NCBI RefSeq assembly: GCF_011250515.1
Contig: NZ_JAANOP010000012.1
Coordinates: 1 to 58,562 of the forward strand
Direction of reading: 5' to 3'
From: Aquirufa ecclesiirivi
Lineage (GTDB): Bacteria; Bacteroidota; Bacteroidia; Cytophagales; Spirosomataceae
DNA length: 58,562 nucleotides
The notes beneath the pieces are model-generated. The model saw nothing but the letters and a program-made list of their open reading frames with translations. It was not told where the DNA came from and made no database searches. Below, piece after piece: positions 43,680 to 53,404 of this stretch. Numbering within the stretch: position 1 is the first letter of the stretch; every line of letters begins with the position of its first letter. A program made the position numbers and the translations under genes.

Positions 43680-45194
43680 TTATTTCACCTCCCAAATCGT
43701 AATTTGTTTTAAGTCTAATTTACCCTTATCCGAAAAAATAGATAGATTTTCCTTGGCCGATACAGGAAAGCGGAGCGATGAAATGGCTACCGTACCATCT
43801 TGAGCCAAAAGCTCCAGCATGGAATGATCGACCCAAACGCGCATATGACGAGACCTACCTTCCACCCAAGGGGCGGAATCTACCTTGAAAAATCCAGGAC
43901 TTAAAATCTTCCCAGAATGAGAGCGATCAATGAACCATTGTTTTTTAATTTCATCAAAAGCAACCAAGGTATACTCCTGAGGATTATCCACCGATTGCCA
44001 CTTTAATCCCCAGCGATCGGCATGGGTCTCCTCTACTTCCAAATCAATCATGTAAGATTTCCCCTGCAGCATTTTAAAGCCATTCAACATTTTGGGTTTT
44101 GAAATCGAGATATCCTTTGCCTGAAAAGTAGGCTCCATTGACGTAAAATCAGGCTGAAATATCTGTTTCAATCGTAAGCCTTCCTGCGTATCCACCAAAC
44201 TTAATTTTCGAACAGACGACATTTGCCCTTTCCAAGGATAGGTTGGCTGCTCTTTGGCGTATTGCCAACTCAAAGCCCAGGCTAACCACAACACCTCTTT
44301 TTCTGGGGTATTGTAGAAGGGAATGGCGGCATAAAAATCCTTTCCAAAATCAACGAATAATTTTGTATCACTCGAATTTTCATTGGTAAATGTCTTACCA
44401 TTAAATTCTCCTACAAAATACTGCATCCCGACAAAACCTTTTTGAACTCCTTGGGATGAATTAAATAAAACCCATTTGCTTTCCTTTTCCCGCCCCTCAA
44501 TCGGCAGTTCCACTAAGGATGGGCATTCCCAAATCATCTCCAATTCTCCTTGATTACTGAATTCACTAAGTAAATCCCATTTCAATAAATTCTTTGAACC
44601 ATAAAACTGAACAGATCGCTCCAAGGGTTTAGCAATCGACATTACGTATTGCTTGCTAGCCTCATGCCAAATAATATTGGGATCACGGAAGTTCAGTAAT
44701 TGTATATCCAAAATCGGATTATGATCATATTTCTTCCATGTCAAGCCTTCATCATTGGAATAGGCCAAATGTTGCTCTTGCTTTTTATTGGGATAATCAG
44801 CCGTGTAAATTGCCACTAATAGCTCTTTCTTGGGGTCTCCTAAACCTGATACATGGTCTTTATCCCAAACCACACAACCTGAAAAAATGTATTCTTCCCC
44901 ATGTGGAATAGCCAAGGGCAGTTCCTCCCAATGCAACAAATCTTTAGTACGAGCATGGCCCCAACTCATGTTTCCCCAGTCGTTCCCCTGTGGGTTATGT
45001 TGGAAAAATAAATGATAATAACCTTTGAAAAAGATCAAACCATTGGGATCATTCGTCCAATTCCTGGTAGGAGAAAAATGCACAGCGGGTCTCCAATGTT
45101 CCGTGGAATTTTGAGCGGTTGAGGAGAAAGAAATGCTAAGAAATAAGCATACTAGACAACTAAGAAGCTGAATATTTCTGGAAAGTGTTTTCAT
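43680..45194 (-). CDS. Secreted GH32 fructan beta-fructosidase (levanase/inulinase)
   Basis: 504 residues from the ATG at 45194 (MKTLSRNIQLLSCLVCLFLS is the signal peptide). Five-bladed propeller with nucleophile Asp49 in NWTNDPNG, FRDPNIIW and the acid/base Glu in MIWECPSL, followed by a C-terminal beta-sandwich (from about 360, ending in VWVDHSMLELLAQDG). Releases fructose from levan, inulin or sucrose in the periplasm or outside. The coding start overlaps the end of lpxH by 35 bases; longer starts at 45221 give more overlap. No SusC/SusD pair is nearby, so it is not a standard PUL. Confidence 0.92.
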   Translation of the reverse strand: MKTLSRNIQLLSCLVCLFLSISFSSTAQNSTEHWRPAVHFSPTRNWTNDPNGLIFFKGYYHLFFQHNPQGNDWGNMSWGHARTKDLLHWEELPLAIPHGEEYIFSGCVVWDKDHVSGLGDPKKELLVAIYTADYPNKKQEQHLAYSNDEGLTWKKYDHNPILDIQLLNFRDPNIIWHEASKQYVMSIAKPLERSVQFYGSKNLLKWDLLSEFSNQGELEMIWECPSLVELPIEGREKESKWVLFNSSQGVQKGFVGMQYFVGEFNGKTFTNENSSDTKLFVDFGKDFYAAIPFYNTPEKEVLWLAWALSWQYAKEQPTYPWKGQMSSVRKLSLVDTQEGLRLKQIFQPDFTSMEPTFQAKDISISKPKMLNGFKMLQGKSYMIDLEVEETHADRWGLKWQSVDNPQEYTLVAFDEIKKQWFIDRSHSGKILSPGFFKVDSAPWVEGRSRHMRVWVDHSMLELLAQDGTVAISSLRFPVSAKENLSIFSDKGKLDLKQITIWEVK

Positions 45195-45972
45195 GGGCAT
45201 CGATACGTAGAAAGTAAGCATTACATAATGCTGGACTAAACCAATCCCCTAAATTATAATAAGTAGCATCATTTCCTAGTTCCCAGGCGATGGGATGATG
45301 CCGATGCCCAAAAATATAACTAGAGGCTACTTGATGATGTTGAAGGTCTTGTTGGTATTGTTCCTTCACAAATTGAAGAATATAATCTGTTTCAGGATGA
45401 AAGGGAACCACTCCTTCTGTAATGGCATTTGTTTTTCGGGTATTGGACCAAGCGTGGGCCAATCGAATCCCCAAGTTTGGATGCAGCCATTGAAATAAAA
45501 ACTGAGCCAGCTTATTGGTGAACACCTGTTTCAAGGCCTTGTATCCATAATCTCCGGGCCCTAATCCATCTCCATGACCTACGAATATCGTTTTGCTAGA
45601 TCCGTCGCTGAATGATAATTGAAAGCGTTCAGGGTGGCGGTATATTTTGGCGGCTAATTCATCTTGGAAATAGTCATACATCCATAAATCGTGATTCCCC
45701 ACAAAAATGTGTAGTTCTATGCCTGCATCCGATAATGCTGCCAGTTTACCTAAAAAACGAACAAAACCTTTAGGAACAGCCTTTTGATATTCAAACCAAA
45801 AATCGAATAAATCACCCAATAGAAAAATGGCTTGGGCATCCACTTGAACTTGTTCCAGCCAGTTTAACAAAAAAGCTTCTCGCTCCCTACTTTCTTTTTC
45901 ATTTGGGAAGCCCAAATGAAAATCAGAGGCGAAATAGACTTTTTTACCTTTAGCTACCTGAACATGTTTCAT
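45160..45972 (-). CDS. lpxH: UDP-2,3-diacylglucosamine diphosphatase (LpxH-type)
   Basis: 270-residue calcineurin-like metallophosphatase. Metal ligands in order: FASDFHLGFP, LLGDLFDFWFEY, VGNHDLWMYDYF, VGHGDGLGPGDYGY and FGHRHHP. Hydrolyses UDP-diacylglucosamine to lipid X, step 4 of lipid A synthesis; waaA elsewhere in the window acts later in the pathway. Its ATG (45970-45972) follows the T-run of the ftsH terminator with no base between, so there is no conventional leader or ribosome site upstream. The downstream levanase start overlaps its end. Confidence 0.93.
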   Translation of the reverse strand: MKHVQVAKGKKVYFASDFHLGFPNEKESREREAFLLNWLEQVQVDAQAIFLLGDLFDFWFEYQKAVPKGFVRFLGKLAALSDAGIELHIFVGNHDLWMYDYFQDELAAKIYRHPERFQLSFSDGSSKTIFVGHGDGLGPGDYGYKALKQVFTNKLAQFLFQWLHPNLGIRLAHAWSNTRKTNAITEGVVPFHPETDYILQFVKEQYQQDLQHHQVASSYIFGHRHHPIAWELGNDATYYNLGDWFSPALCNAYFLRIDAHENTFQKYSAS

Positions 45973-45998
45973 AAAAAAAGGGGTGGACTAGCCACCCC
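45973..45998 (-). terminator. ftsH terminator fused to the lpxH start codon
   Basis: On the minus strand: GGGGTGG, loop CTAGT, CCACCCC, seven T, then ATG of lpxH. A textbook intrinsic terminator 10 bases after the ftsH stop. Transcription of lpxH must start inside or beyond it, or read through. Confidence 0.93.
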
Positions 45999-46007
45999 AA
46001 TAATTAG

Positions 46008-48143
46008 TTATACGGCCGTTTCGCTGGAAGCGTCATCGGAAGCTGTGCTTTCTTCCTTTTTTACAGCTTTAGCTCTTGGCTTTTTAATCGTTTTCTTGAC
46101 TTCTTCCACATCTGGAGCAGATTCTGCTTTTTCAGCTAAATCACGTTCATCCTTGGCTTCCTTACGCTTCTTTTCCGTCTCGCCTTTAATGTACTCCTGA
46201 TAAGAAGTTAATTGTTCAAATGGACGAGGGCCGACCAAAGCTTCTAAATCACTTTGAAACAATACCTCTTTTTTCAACAATTGCTCAGCCAAAATAATCA
46301 ATTTTGACTTCTTAGAACGCAATAAAGCGAGTGTTCTCTTATAGGCTTCCGAGATAATCTTTCGTACTTCCTCATCAATTTCACGGGCTGTAGTTTCAGA
46401 ATATGGCTTATTGAATTGGTATTCGGTTCCTTTGGAATCGTAATAAGAAATATTACCCAACTTATCGTTCATCCCATAAACAGTCACCATGGAATAAGCT
46501 AATTTGGTGATTCGCTCTAAATCATTTTGGGCACCCGTAGATATTTTTCCAAAAATAATTTCTTCAGCTGCTCTACCACCCAGCGTTACACACATTTCAT
46601 CCATCAACTGCTCCGTACGATACAAGAACTGTTCTTTCGGTAAGTATTGAGCATATCCCAATGCCGCCACGCCACGAGGAACGATAGACACTTTTACTAA
46701 TGGATTGGCATGTTCCAAGAACCAACCCGCAATAGCGTGTCCAGCTTCATGGTGGGCAACTATGTTCTTCTCTTCTGGAGAAATCAATTTGTTTTTCTTC
46801 TCCAAACCACCAATCACACGGTCCATAGCTTCTTGGAAATCCGTCATTTCCACCGCTACTTTATTTCTACGTGCAGCAATCAAGGCGGCCTCATTACATA
46901 CATTGGCAATCTCCGCTCCAGCAAAACCCGGAGTTTGAGCTGCTAATTCTTTTACATCAACTCCATTCGCCAATTTTAGTGGCTTGATGTGTACCTTAAA
47001 GATAGCCTCACGACCAATGATATCGGGTTTATCAATGCTGATGGTACGATCAAAACGACCGGGACGTAACAATGCTGAATCCAATACATCTGGACGGTTA
47101 GTTGCCGCCATGATGATAATTCCAGAGTCCGTAGCAAAACCATCCATCTCCACCAATAGGGAGTTTAAGGTATTTTCTCTTTCATCGTTAGCACCTGGCA
47201 TAGAACCACGTCCACGAGAACGACCTACAGCATCAATCTCATCAATGAAAATGATACATGGTGCTTTTTCTTTGGCTTGCTTAAACAAATCACGTACACG
47301 AGCAGCTCCTACCCCCACAAACATTTCCACAAAATCCGAACCTGAAAGGGAGAAAAAAGGAACCCCAGCTTCTCCAGCTACCGCTTTAGCCAATAAGGTT
47401 TTACCAGTTCCCGGAGGGCCTACTAATAAGGCACCTTTCGGAATTTTACCTCCTAAATCCGTGAATTTTTTAGGGAATTTTAAGAATTCGACAATCTCTT
47501 GAATCTCTTCTTTCGCTTCATCCAAACCAGCAACATCGTTGAAAGTAACACGTACTTTCGACTCCCCTTCGATCAGTGTAGCTTTACTACGACCAATATT
47601 GAAGATTTGTCCACCGGCACCGCCACCTCCTCCCATGCGGAAGAAAAGGAAATAAAAACTTAAACCCATAAGGATAAAGAAGCCCCAAGTACCTAACCAA
47701 TCCAATGGACCCGTACGTGTTTCTGGCTTGGCCATGATTTGCTCATTGCGAGGAAAGGCCTTTTGTCTATCTTCTAAAAAACGTTCAAAACCTTCTTTTG
47801 AAATAATTTCAAACTCAAAATGTGGACCTTGTTTCACCGAAATAAGTCCTTGAGGGGAGTTTTTAAAGTACTTAGTAACAAAATTGGGTTTCAGATTCAC
47901 TTCCACCAATTTATCATTGACAATGGTCACTCCTTCTACTTCTTTTTGAATCAACATAGACTCAAATTGCTTCTGAGAAATCTCTTGAAGGGTACGTTGT
48001 TTGGTAAAGAAAAACATACTTACTACGGCGATCATCAAACCAATGACCATCCAGCTTTGCATGCCTCCAACAGGTTTTTTAGGTAATCGAGGGGGAATTC
48101 CCGACCTCTTTGTATTCTTTGAATTGTTTACTTGTTTTGCCAT
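46008..48143 (-). CDS. ftsH: ATP-dependent zinc metalloprotease FtsH
   Basis: 711 residues. Two membrane segments (about 30-50 and 145-165) bracket a periplasmic domain; AAA+ module with [19 protein letters not shown] (Walker A), [15 protein letters not shown] (Walker B) and the arginine fingers RPGRFDR; zinc protease site HEAGHAIAG with the third ligand in the later [11 protein letters not shown] region. A charged C-terminal tail of about 70 residues ([19 protein letters not shown]) is longer than in E. coli. Degrades membrane proteins and controls LPS enzyme levels. Confidence 0.98.
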   Translation of the reverse strand: MAKQVNNSKNTKRSGIPPRLPKKPVGGMQSWMVIGLMIAVVSMFFFTKQRTLQEISQKQFESMLIQKEVEGVTIVNDKLVEVNLKPNFVTKYFKNSPQGLISVKQGPHFEFEIISKEGFERFLEDRQKAFPRNEQIMAKPETRTGPLDWLGTWGFFILMGLSFYFLFFRMGGGGGAGGQIFNIGRSKATLIEGESKVRVTFNDVAGLDEAKEEIQEIVEFLKFPKKFTDLGGKIPKGALLVGPPGTGKTLLAKAVAGEAGVPFFSLSGSDFVEMFVGVGAARVRDLFKQAKEKAPCIIFIDEIDAVGRSRGRGSMPGANDERENTLNSLLVEMDGFATDSGIIIMAATNRPDVLDSALLRPGRFDRTISIDKPDIIGREAIFKVHIKPLKLANGVDVKELAAQTPGFAGAEIANVCNEAALIAARRNKVAVEMTDFQEAMDRVIGGLEKKNKLISPEEKNIVAHHEAGHAIAGWFLEHANPLVKVSIVPRGVAALGYAQYLPKEQFLYRTEQLMDEMCVTLGGRAAEEIIFGKISTGAQNDLERITKLAYSMVTVYGMNDKLGNISYYDSKGTEYQFNKPYSETTAREIDEEVRKIISEAYKRTLALLRSKKSKLIILAEQLLKKEVLFQSDLEALVGPRPFEQLTSYQEYIKGETEKKRKEAKDERDLAEKAESAPDVEEVKKTIKKPRAKAVKKEESTASDDASSETAV

Positions 48144-48224
48144 TGGTTGTCTATTTGGGCTTGTAACAATGTAGTGGTGTGATTAAGTTTCTTTTATTGG
48201 AAAAAATCTACAATTTCCAAATAA

Positions 48225-48608
48225 TCAATCAGGAATGACCGTGAATTTAGCATCTCCCCACAATTCCTCTAACTTAAAAAAGGATCTTTTGTCCTTTAAA
48301 AATACGTGAACGATGACGTCATAATAATCCATCAAAATCCATTCACGATTCGCTTTACCTTCGATGGAATGAGCATGTAATTTACCTGCTTCCCATATTT
48401 CTTTATCGACTGAATCAGCAATGGCATCAATTTGGGTATCTGAAGTACCGGAACATATCACAAAAAAATCAGTAAAGGCATTTTGTACACCGCGTAAGTC
48501 CAATACCATGATTTCCTGTGCCTTCTTTTCTTGCATCCCCTTGACTACCCAATTCACAATTTCTTCTGATATATCTTCTTTGGGGGACTTAATGGAACTT
48601 TTACGCAT
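48225..48608 (-). CDS. rsfS: Ribosomal silencing factor RsfS
   Basis: 127 residues. Family core: VLDLRGVQNAFTDFFVICSGTSDTQIDAIADSV, described by residues 38-70, then HSIEGKANREWILMDYYDVIVHVF. Binds L14 on the 50S subunit and blocks subunit joining in starvation. Located 81 bases upstream of ftsH on the same strand; divergent from birA. Confidence 0.95.
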   Translation of the reverse strand: MRKSSIKSPKEDISEEIVNWVVKGMQEKKAQEIMVLDLRGVQNAFTDFFVICSGTSDTQIDAIADSVDKEIWEAGKLHAHSIEGKANREWILMDYYDVIVHVFLKDKRSFFKLEELWGDAKFTVIPD

Positions 48609-48660
48609 ATATTATTTTGATCTAAATGTTTATAGAGAACTATCGTAACGATTAAAAATT

Positions 48661-48668
48661 TAAATTTG
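48661..48668 (+). promoter_or_regulatory. -7 element before birA
   Basis: TAAATTTG, an exact TAnnTTTG match, with no TTG at the -33 distance. If real, transcription starts near 48675, which rules out the TTG codon at 48666 as start and supports the TTG at 48699. Confidence 0.4.
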
Positions 48669-48698
48669 TTCTACACAAGCTTAAAATTACAAATAAAT

Positions 48699-49487
48699 TT
48701 GAACAATTACCACGCACCAACCCAGTTCATAGGCAAATTGGCGAAATACATTCCCACCTGCCCATCCACCAATTCCATGGCTTTTCAGGAGTCTTTGGAA
48801 AGCCAAATTCCTGAGGGATTTGCATGGGTAGCTGGTCATCAAAGTGCGGGTAGAGGACAAAGAGGGAACACTTGGCAGGCAGAACCAGACCAAAACTTGT
48901 TGCTGTCTTTTCTACTTAAGCCACCCCACTCCCTCTTGGAAAACCAATTCTACCTGAGCAAGGCGGTAGCACTAGGAATCCTGAACGGCCTTCAAAACTG
49001 GGCCAGCGAAAACTATGGTGAAAAAATTCCTCTGAGTATTAAATGGCCCAACGACCTGTATTTAGATGGAAAAAAGTTAGGGGGCATATTAATCGAAAAC
49101 AATTTCCAATCGGGCCAATGGACCTTTTCCATTGTAGGGATTGGACTAAATATCAACCAAACCAATTTTGCAGATTTACGCGCTTGCTCCCTTAAATCTT
49201 GGATGCAATCGCCTCAATCCTTTGATTTACTAGACATCTACAAGCACATCTCGGCGGGAATAGAACAAGAATATTTACATTTTTTAGCGCAAAAATTCCA
49301 TTTATTGGATGACGCATATCATCAAAAACTATTTAGATTCCAAGAATGGCATAGCTACCAAGACAACCAACATGAATTTATTGGTAAGATTCTAAGAGTC
49401 AATGCCCAAGGCCTTTTAATCATGGGAAAACCCGTCGGTGAACAAGTCTATGAAATAAAGGAATTAAGTTTTATTTTTAAGGACTAA
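48699..49487 (+). CDS. birA: Biotin-[acetyl-CoA carboxylase] ligase, short type
   Basis: 262 residues from the TTG at 48699 (read as Met-Asn-Asn-Tyr). Catalytic core only, without a DNA-binding domain: PSTNSMA, HQSAGRGQRGNTW (biotinyl-AMP loop), IKWPNDLYLDGKKLGGILIE, VGIGLNIN. Attaches biotin to the carboxyl carrier protein. There is no ATG before codon 19 of the long frame that would leave the domain whole, so a TTG start is needed; 48666 is the alternative. Confidence 0.9.
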   Translation: MNNYHAPTQFIGKLAKYIPTCPSTNSMAFQESLESQIPEGFAWVAGHQSAGRGQRGNTWQAEPDQNLLLSFLLKPPHSLLENQFYLSKAVALGILNGLQNWASENYGEKIPLSIKWPNDLYLDGKKLGGILIENNFQSGQWTFSIVGIGLNINQTNFADLRACSLKSWMQSPQSFDLLDIYKHISAGIEQEYLHFLAQKFHLLDDAYHQKLFRFQEWHSYQDNQHEFIGKILRVNAQGLLIMGKPVGEQVYEIKELSFIFKD

Positions 49488-49508
49488 CCTTAGAAATAGC
49501 CCCTGTTC

Positions 49509-51170
49509 ATGATTGACAACTACCGCAGTAACCTGGAGAATTTTCTTTATTGGGCAGAACATCAGCCAAACGCTGTTTATTTAAAGCAGCCGGTCGGAAC
49601 CCATTTCCAAGATTATACCTATCAAGAGGTAGCCAATCAAATCAGTAAAATAGCCAACTACCTACGTCAACATTTAGATGATCAGCGGCCAAAGCACATA
49701 GGGATTTTATCGAAAAACTGCGCCCACTGGATTATGGCGGATTTAGCCATTGCCGCCGCAGGGGCCGTTTCGGTTCCCTTTTATCCTACCCTAACTGCCG
49801 ACCAATTGAATCAGGTATTGGTGCATTCCGACTGCCAAATACTTTTTGTTGGAAAATTAGACCAATGGGAAAGCCTGAAAGAAGGAATTCCAGCCAACAT
49901 GACCTTGATATTTACGCCAGAGCACGAGAGTACAATATCAGAATCTCATTGGACTAGTATTGAAGCCCAAACAGAACCTATTGAGAGTATGCATCAGGCA
50001 GAAGCTGATGAATTGTGTACCATCGTGTATACATCTGGTACAACAGGTTCTCCCAAAGGCGTTATGTTGCAGCATGGAGGCGTAGCCCAAGTCATCAACA
50101 TAGCCAAAAAAGCGGCCTTTTTACAAGAACCTAATAATCGATTTATATCGTATCTTCCTTTATGCCATATTGCTGAACGAAACTTTGTGGAGTTCGCAGG
50201 CACTGCATCAGGAGGAAGCATCTACTTTGTGGAAACCTTGGACAGCTTTAAGGATAACTTAGTGGCTTGTCGACCTACCCATTTCTTAGCTGTCCCTCGT
50301 ATTTGGGCCAAATTCAGGGAAGGAATTTTGCAAAAAATAGGTGGACAAAAACGCTTGCAGCTTTTACTGGCAATTCCCATTCTCAATATTTTCATTCAAA
50401 AGAAGATCAAAGCAGGTTTGGGTTTAGATCAAACCAAACTGAATGTGACTGGCGCGGCACCCATGCCCACGGAACTATTGATTTGGTTTCAAAAACTTGG
50501 ACTAAAGATTCAAGAAGCTTATGGCATGACAGAAAATATGGGGTTTAACTCCTTGATGCCAGGTGATCAAATTCGCTTGGGGACTGTAGGGAAACCATGG
50601 CCTACTTGTGAAGTTAAATTAGATCCAGAAACACATGAATTATTGATGAAGGCTCCTTACAATACTTCTGGTTATTACAAAGAACCCCAATTAACTAAGG
50701 AATTATATGATGGCCCATGGCTAAAAACGGGCGATATGGCGGCATTAGATTCGGAAGGATTTATTTCCATCATAGGTCGGGTCAAGGATAATTTTAAAAC
50801 CAGCAAAGGTCAATATGTGGCCCCTGCCCCGATTGAAAACATGATTTTATCGCATGAATGGATCGAACAAGCTTGCGTGGTAGGCACCAATTTACCTCAA
50901 CCATTGGCTTTAATTATTTTGAATGCAGAAGGCAAAAAAGCGGACAAAAGCAGCGTAGAAATGGCTTTGGATGAAATTAAAAGCAGCCTGAAACCTCATT
51001 TTAAAAACTATGAACATTTGTCGAAAATGGTCATTTTGAAAGATGATTGGACCATCGAAAACCAATGCATCACACCCACGTTGAAAATCAGAAGACAGGC
51101 GATTGAGAAAAAATTCCAAGAAAAAATCGAGGCTTGGAGTCTGCATCCAGCCAGCATACTTTTTGAATAA
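49509..51170 (+). CDS. fadD: Long-chain fatty acid-CoA ligase
   Basis: 553 residues of the ANL superfamily. P-loop YTSGTTGSPKGVM, the gate region AAPMPTELLIWF, the A5 motif EAYGMTEN, LKTGDMAALDSEG and the hinge-lysine region GRVKDNFKTSKGQYVAPAPIE. N-terminal acyl-activating half, C-terminal 110-residue swivel domain. Activates free fatty acids to CoA esters at the membrane. Starts 21 bases after birA and probably shares its transcript. Confidence 0.93.
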   Translation: MIDNYRSNLENFLYWAEHQPNAVYLKQPVGTHFQDYTYQEVANQISKIANYLRQHLDDQRPKHIGILSKNCAHWIMADLAIAAAGAVSVPFYPTLTADQLNQVLVHSDCQILFVGKLDQWESLKEGIPANMTLIFTPEHESTISESHWTSIEAQTEPIESMHQAEADELCTIVYTSGTTGSPKGVMLQHGGVAQVINIAKKAAFLQEPNNRFISYLPLCHIAERNFVEFAGTASGGSIYFVETLDSFKDNLVACRPTHFLAVPRIWAKFREGILQKIGGQKRLQLLLAIPILNIFIQKKIKAGLGLDQTKLNVTGAAPMPTELLIWFQKLGLKIQEAYGMTENMGFNSLMPGDQIRLGTVGKPWPTCEVKLDPETHELLMKAPYNTSGYYKEPQLTKELYDGPWLKTGDMAALDSEGFISIIGRVKDNFKTSKGQYVAPAPIENMILSHEWIEQACVVGTNLPQPLALIILNAEGKKADKSSVEMALDEIKSSLKPHFKNYEHLSKMVILKDDWTIENQCITPTLKIRRQAIEKKFQEKIEAWSLHPASILFE

Positions 51171-51219
51171 ATCATACCCAGGTAAAATAATAGCTGTGCT
51201 TTTTGACTAAATTAGAGGC

Positions 51220-52626
51220 ATGAGACGTTTTTTACCGCCTAATGTTTTCATTTTCAGTATCTTCATTTGCCTTGGACTAGGATTATCAACTGGTTTATGG
51301 GGGCAAATGGTGGAGGTGGATAGCATACAATTCAAAGGTAACGAGCGTAGTAAAAGAAGTATCCTAAGTCGTGAATTGGATTTCAAAGAAGGCGACCTAC
51401 TTGATTTAAACGAAATAGATAAAAAACTGGAATTCAGTCGGAGGAAACTCATGAATACCAATTTATTCATTTGGGTCCGTTCGGAATATCACCTAACCAA
51501 CAGCGGAAAATTATCCATCAATTTTGATGTTTTAGAACAATGGTATTTTCTGGCATACCCTGTTTTTCAATTGGCAGACCGTAATTTAAATGAATGGTGG
51601 GCGCGTGGGCATCCTTTGGATCGAGCCATTTATGGAGTACATTTATTGCACACCAACTTTCGCGGGAGGGCTGAAAAAGTGATGTTAAAAGCGGAAACTG
51701 GTTTTTCTCAACGATTAGAGTTTTCATATAATAATCCCTATGTAGACCGTAAAAAAACATTGGGCATTGGATTTAATCTAGATTATTTAACCAGCAAAAA
51801 CATCGCTTACAAGACACAAGCAGATACGCTAGTCTATTTAGGCTCTGAAAATATTTTACGAGAAAAATGGAGTGGCGGAATTAGCTTCAGAAAGCGATTT
51901 CGTTTTTATGATTTCCAAACCTTTGAAGTCAAATACAGCCACAATTTAGTGGCAGATACCATAACGAAACTCAATCCTGTCTATTTTCAGGGAAGATCCA
52001 ATGAGCAAAACTTCATGCAATTGGGTTATACCTTTTCCTATGATTTCCGAGATTATGTCGTGTATCCCTTGGTAGGTAAAAAGATTGATATTAGTTTTCA
52101 AAAATTCGGTGTTCTACCCCAAGATGAAATAAATTTCTGGGAGATGAATGCCGGTCTCTCCTACTATTTTGATTTAGGCAAAAAGTTTTATTTCAGTAGT
52201 CAATTTAAAGGAAAAATCACTCAAGAAGGCGCCACAGTGCCTTATGCTAACCAAAGGGGCTTGGGGTATCGAAATGAGGTCGTGAGAGGTTTCGAACTGA
52301 AAGTAGTGGATGGAACCGATTATTTCTTGTCGAGAAACACCTGGAAATACCAACTATATAAACAGATTATACCCTTGTCTTTTATACCCTATAAGCAATT
52401 TAATCAAATGCCCTTATCCATTTATCCGACCGCCTTTTTGGATTTGGCATACGTAAATCAAGCGAATCGACTAGAGACAAAAAGTCATTATGCCAACAAA
52501 TGGTTGTTTGGATATGGAGTTGGACTCGATATCGTCACATATTACAACTTTGTATTGAAGATGGCGTTGCCCTTTAATAATGGAGGCAAATATGGCTTTG
52601 TGGTGGGATTAGGGCGTGAGTTCTAA
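51220..52626 (+). CDS. Omp85-superfamily outer-membrane protein with one POTRA-like domain
   Basis: 468 residues. Signal peptide (1-29, ending LWGQ); one POTRA domain at about 32-110 (VEVDSIQFKGNERSKRSILSRELDFKEG described by residues 31-58), then a barrel with many aromatic-ended strands (LEFSYNNPYVDRK, FEVKYSHNLV, LGYTFSYDFRDY) ending in FVVGLGREF with C-terminal Phe. Smaller than BamA, which has five POTRAs; resembles TamA/ShlB-like or patatin-linked proteins of Bacteroidota. Likely in outer-membrane assembly or secretion; target unknown. Confidence 0.85.
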   Translation: MRRFLPPNVFIFSIFICLGLGLSTGLWGQMVEVDSIQFKGNERSKRSILSRELDFKEGDLLDLNEIDKKLEFSRRKLMNTNLFIWVRSEYHLTNSGKLSINFDVLEQWYFLAYPVFQLADRNLNEWWARGHPLDRAIYGVHLLHTNFRGRAEKVMLKAETGFSQRLEFSYNNPYVDRKKTLGIGFNLDYLTSKNIAYKTQADTLVYLGSENILREKWSGGISFRKRFRFYDFQTFEVKYSHNLVADTITKLNPVYFQGRSNEQNFMQLGYTFSYDFRDYVVYPLVGKKIDISFQKFGVLPQDEINFWEMNAGLSYYFDLGKKFYFSSQFKGKITQEGATVPYANQRGLGYRNEVVRGFELKVVDGTDYFLSRNTWKYQLYKQIIPLSFIPYKQFNQMPLSIYPTAFLDLAYVNQANRLETKSHYANKWLFGYGVGLDIVTYYNFVLKMALPFNNGGKYGFVVGLGREF

Positions 52627-52632
52627 AAAAAA

Positions 52633-52660
52633 AGCCAGTCAAAGACCGGCTCCTTTTTAA
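52633..52660 (+). terminator. Terminator after the Omp85-type gene
   Basis: AGCCAGTC (52633-52640), loop AAA, GACCGGCT (52644-52651) with one mismatch, then a T-run to about 52658. An A-run precedes the stem, so it may work on both strands. Confidence 0.8.
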
Positions 52661-52822
52661 AATACCTAACCACTAATAATCTTAAATATTGTTAGTTTGA
52701 CGTATCAAACATAAAAATCGTTGAACAAAAATAACACTATTTTTCTAAAAACAGAATATATCAAATTTGAATTTTTTTAATTTTAGTAATTCAAATACTT
52801 CACCTTGTTGATTCTCCCTCAA

Positions 52823-53404
52823 ATGAACCCTAAATCAAGCGTATTTCACCACTTTTTCGCATTTATACTTATTATCAGTTTATTGATAATTACAAATGCT
52901 TGTCAAACGACTACGGATAAACAAGAGGCAAATCAGCATTCTCAGGAATCAAAAAAGCAAGCCAAGCAAAAAGCTTGGGATGAAAGTACCCCATTATTGC
53001 AAAGAATTACCTTAGGTTCAGCAGGTGTCATCAGGAATGTATCTTGGGGGCAGGATATGTCGACAATTGCTGAAAAAGTGGAATTGTCAGAAACTCAACC
53101 CAGTGTAGGAAAATCCTATACTCAATTCTTCGATGATACAGATTTGAATTTTGTGGACATCACCTATTTGCCCGATGAGAACAACCAAGTAAAAGGTATC
53201 CTATTGAATATCTTTTTGGAAGAACAAGATGAGGTATTGGATTTGACCGCCAATTTTAAAGAATATTTGGGCAATATATATGGGAATGGCCGAGGAAATG
53301 CCAAAAAGATTGTTTGGAAAAATGAAAATACCCAGGTCATTTTGGAAGATGTGGGTACTCCCAAAGACCCAGGTATTCAATTAGTATTTTCTAAAATAAA
53401 CTAG
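52823..53404 (+). CDS. Putative lipoprotein
   Basis: 193 residues from the ATG at 52823. Signal sequence with a lipobox LIITNAC (Cys at residue 27) followed by a Gln/Lys/Ser-rich linker (QTTTDKQEANQHSQESKKQAK). The body is a short alpha+beta domain (SAGVIRNVSWGQDMSTIAEKV, FVDITYLPDENNQVKG) of no recognised family. Anchored in a membrane, probably exposed to the periplasm. The open frame begins earlier at TTG codons but these push the signal peptide inward. Stop codon overlaps the ilvE stop. Confidence 0.75.
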   Translation: MNPKSSVFHHFFAFILIISLLIITNACQTTTDKQEANQHSQESKKQAKQKAWDESTPLLQRITLGSAGVIRNVSWGQDMSTIAEKVELSETQPSVGKSYTQFFDDTDLNFVDITYLPDENNQVKGILLNIFLEEQDEVLDLTANFKEYLGNIYGNGRGNAKKIVWKNENTQVILEDVGTPKDPGIQLVFSKIN

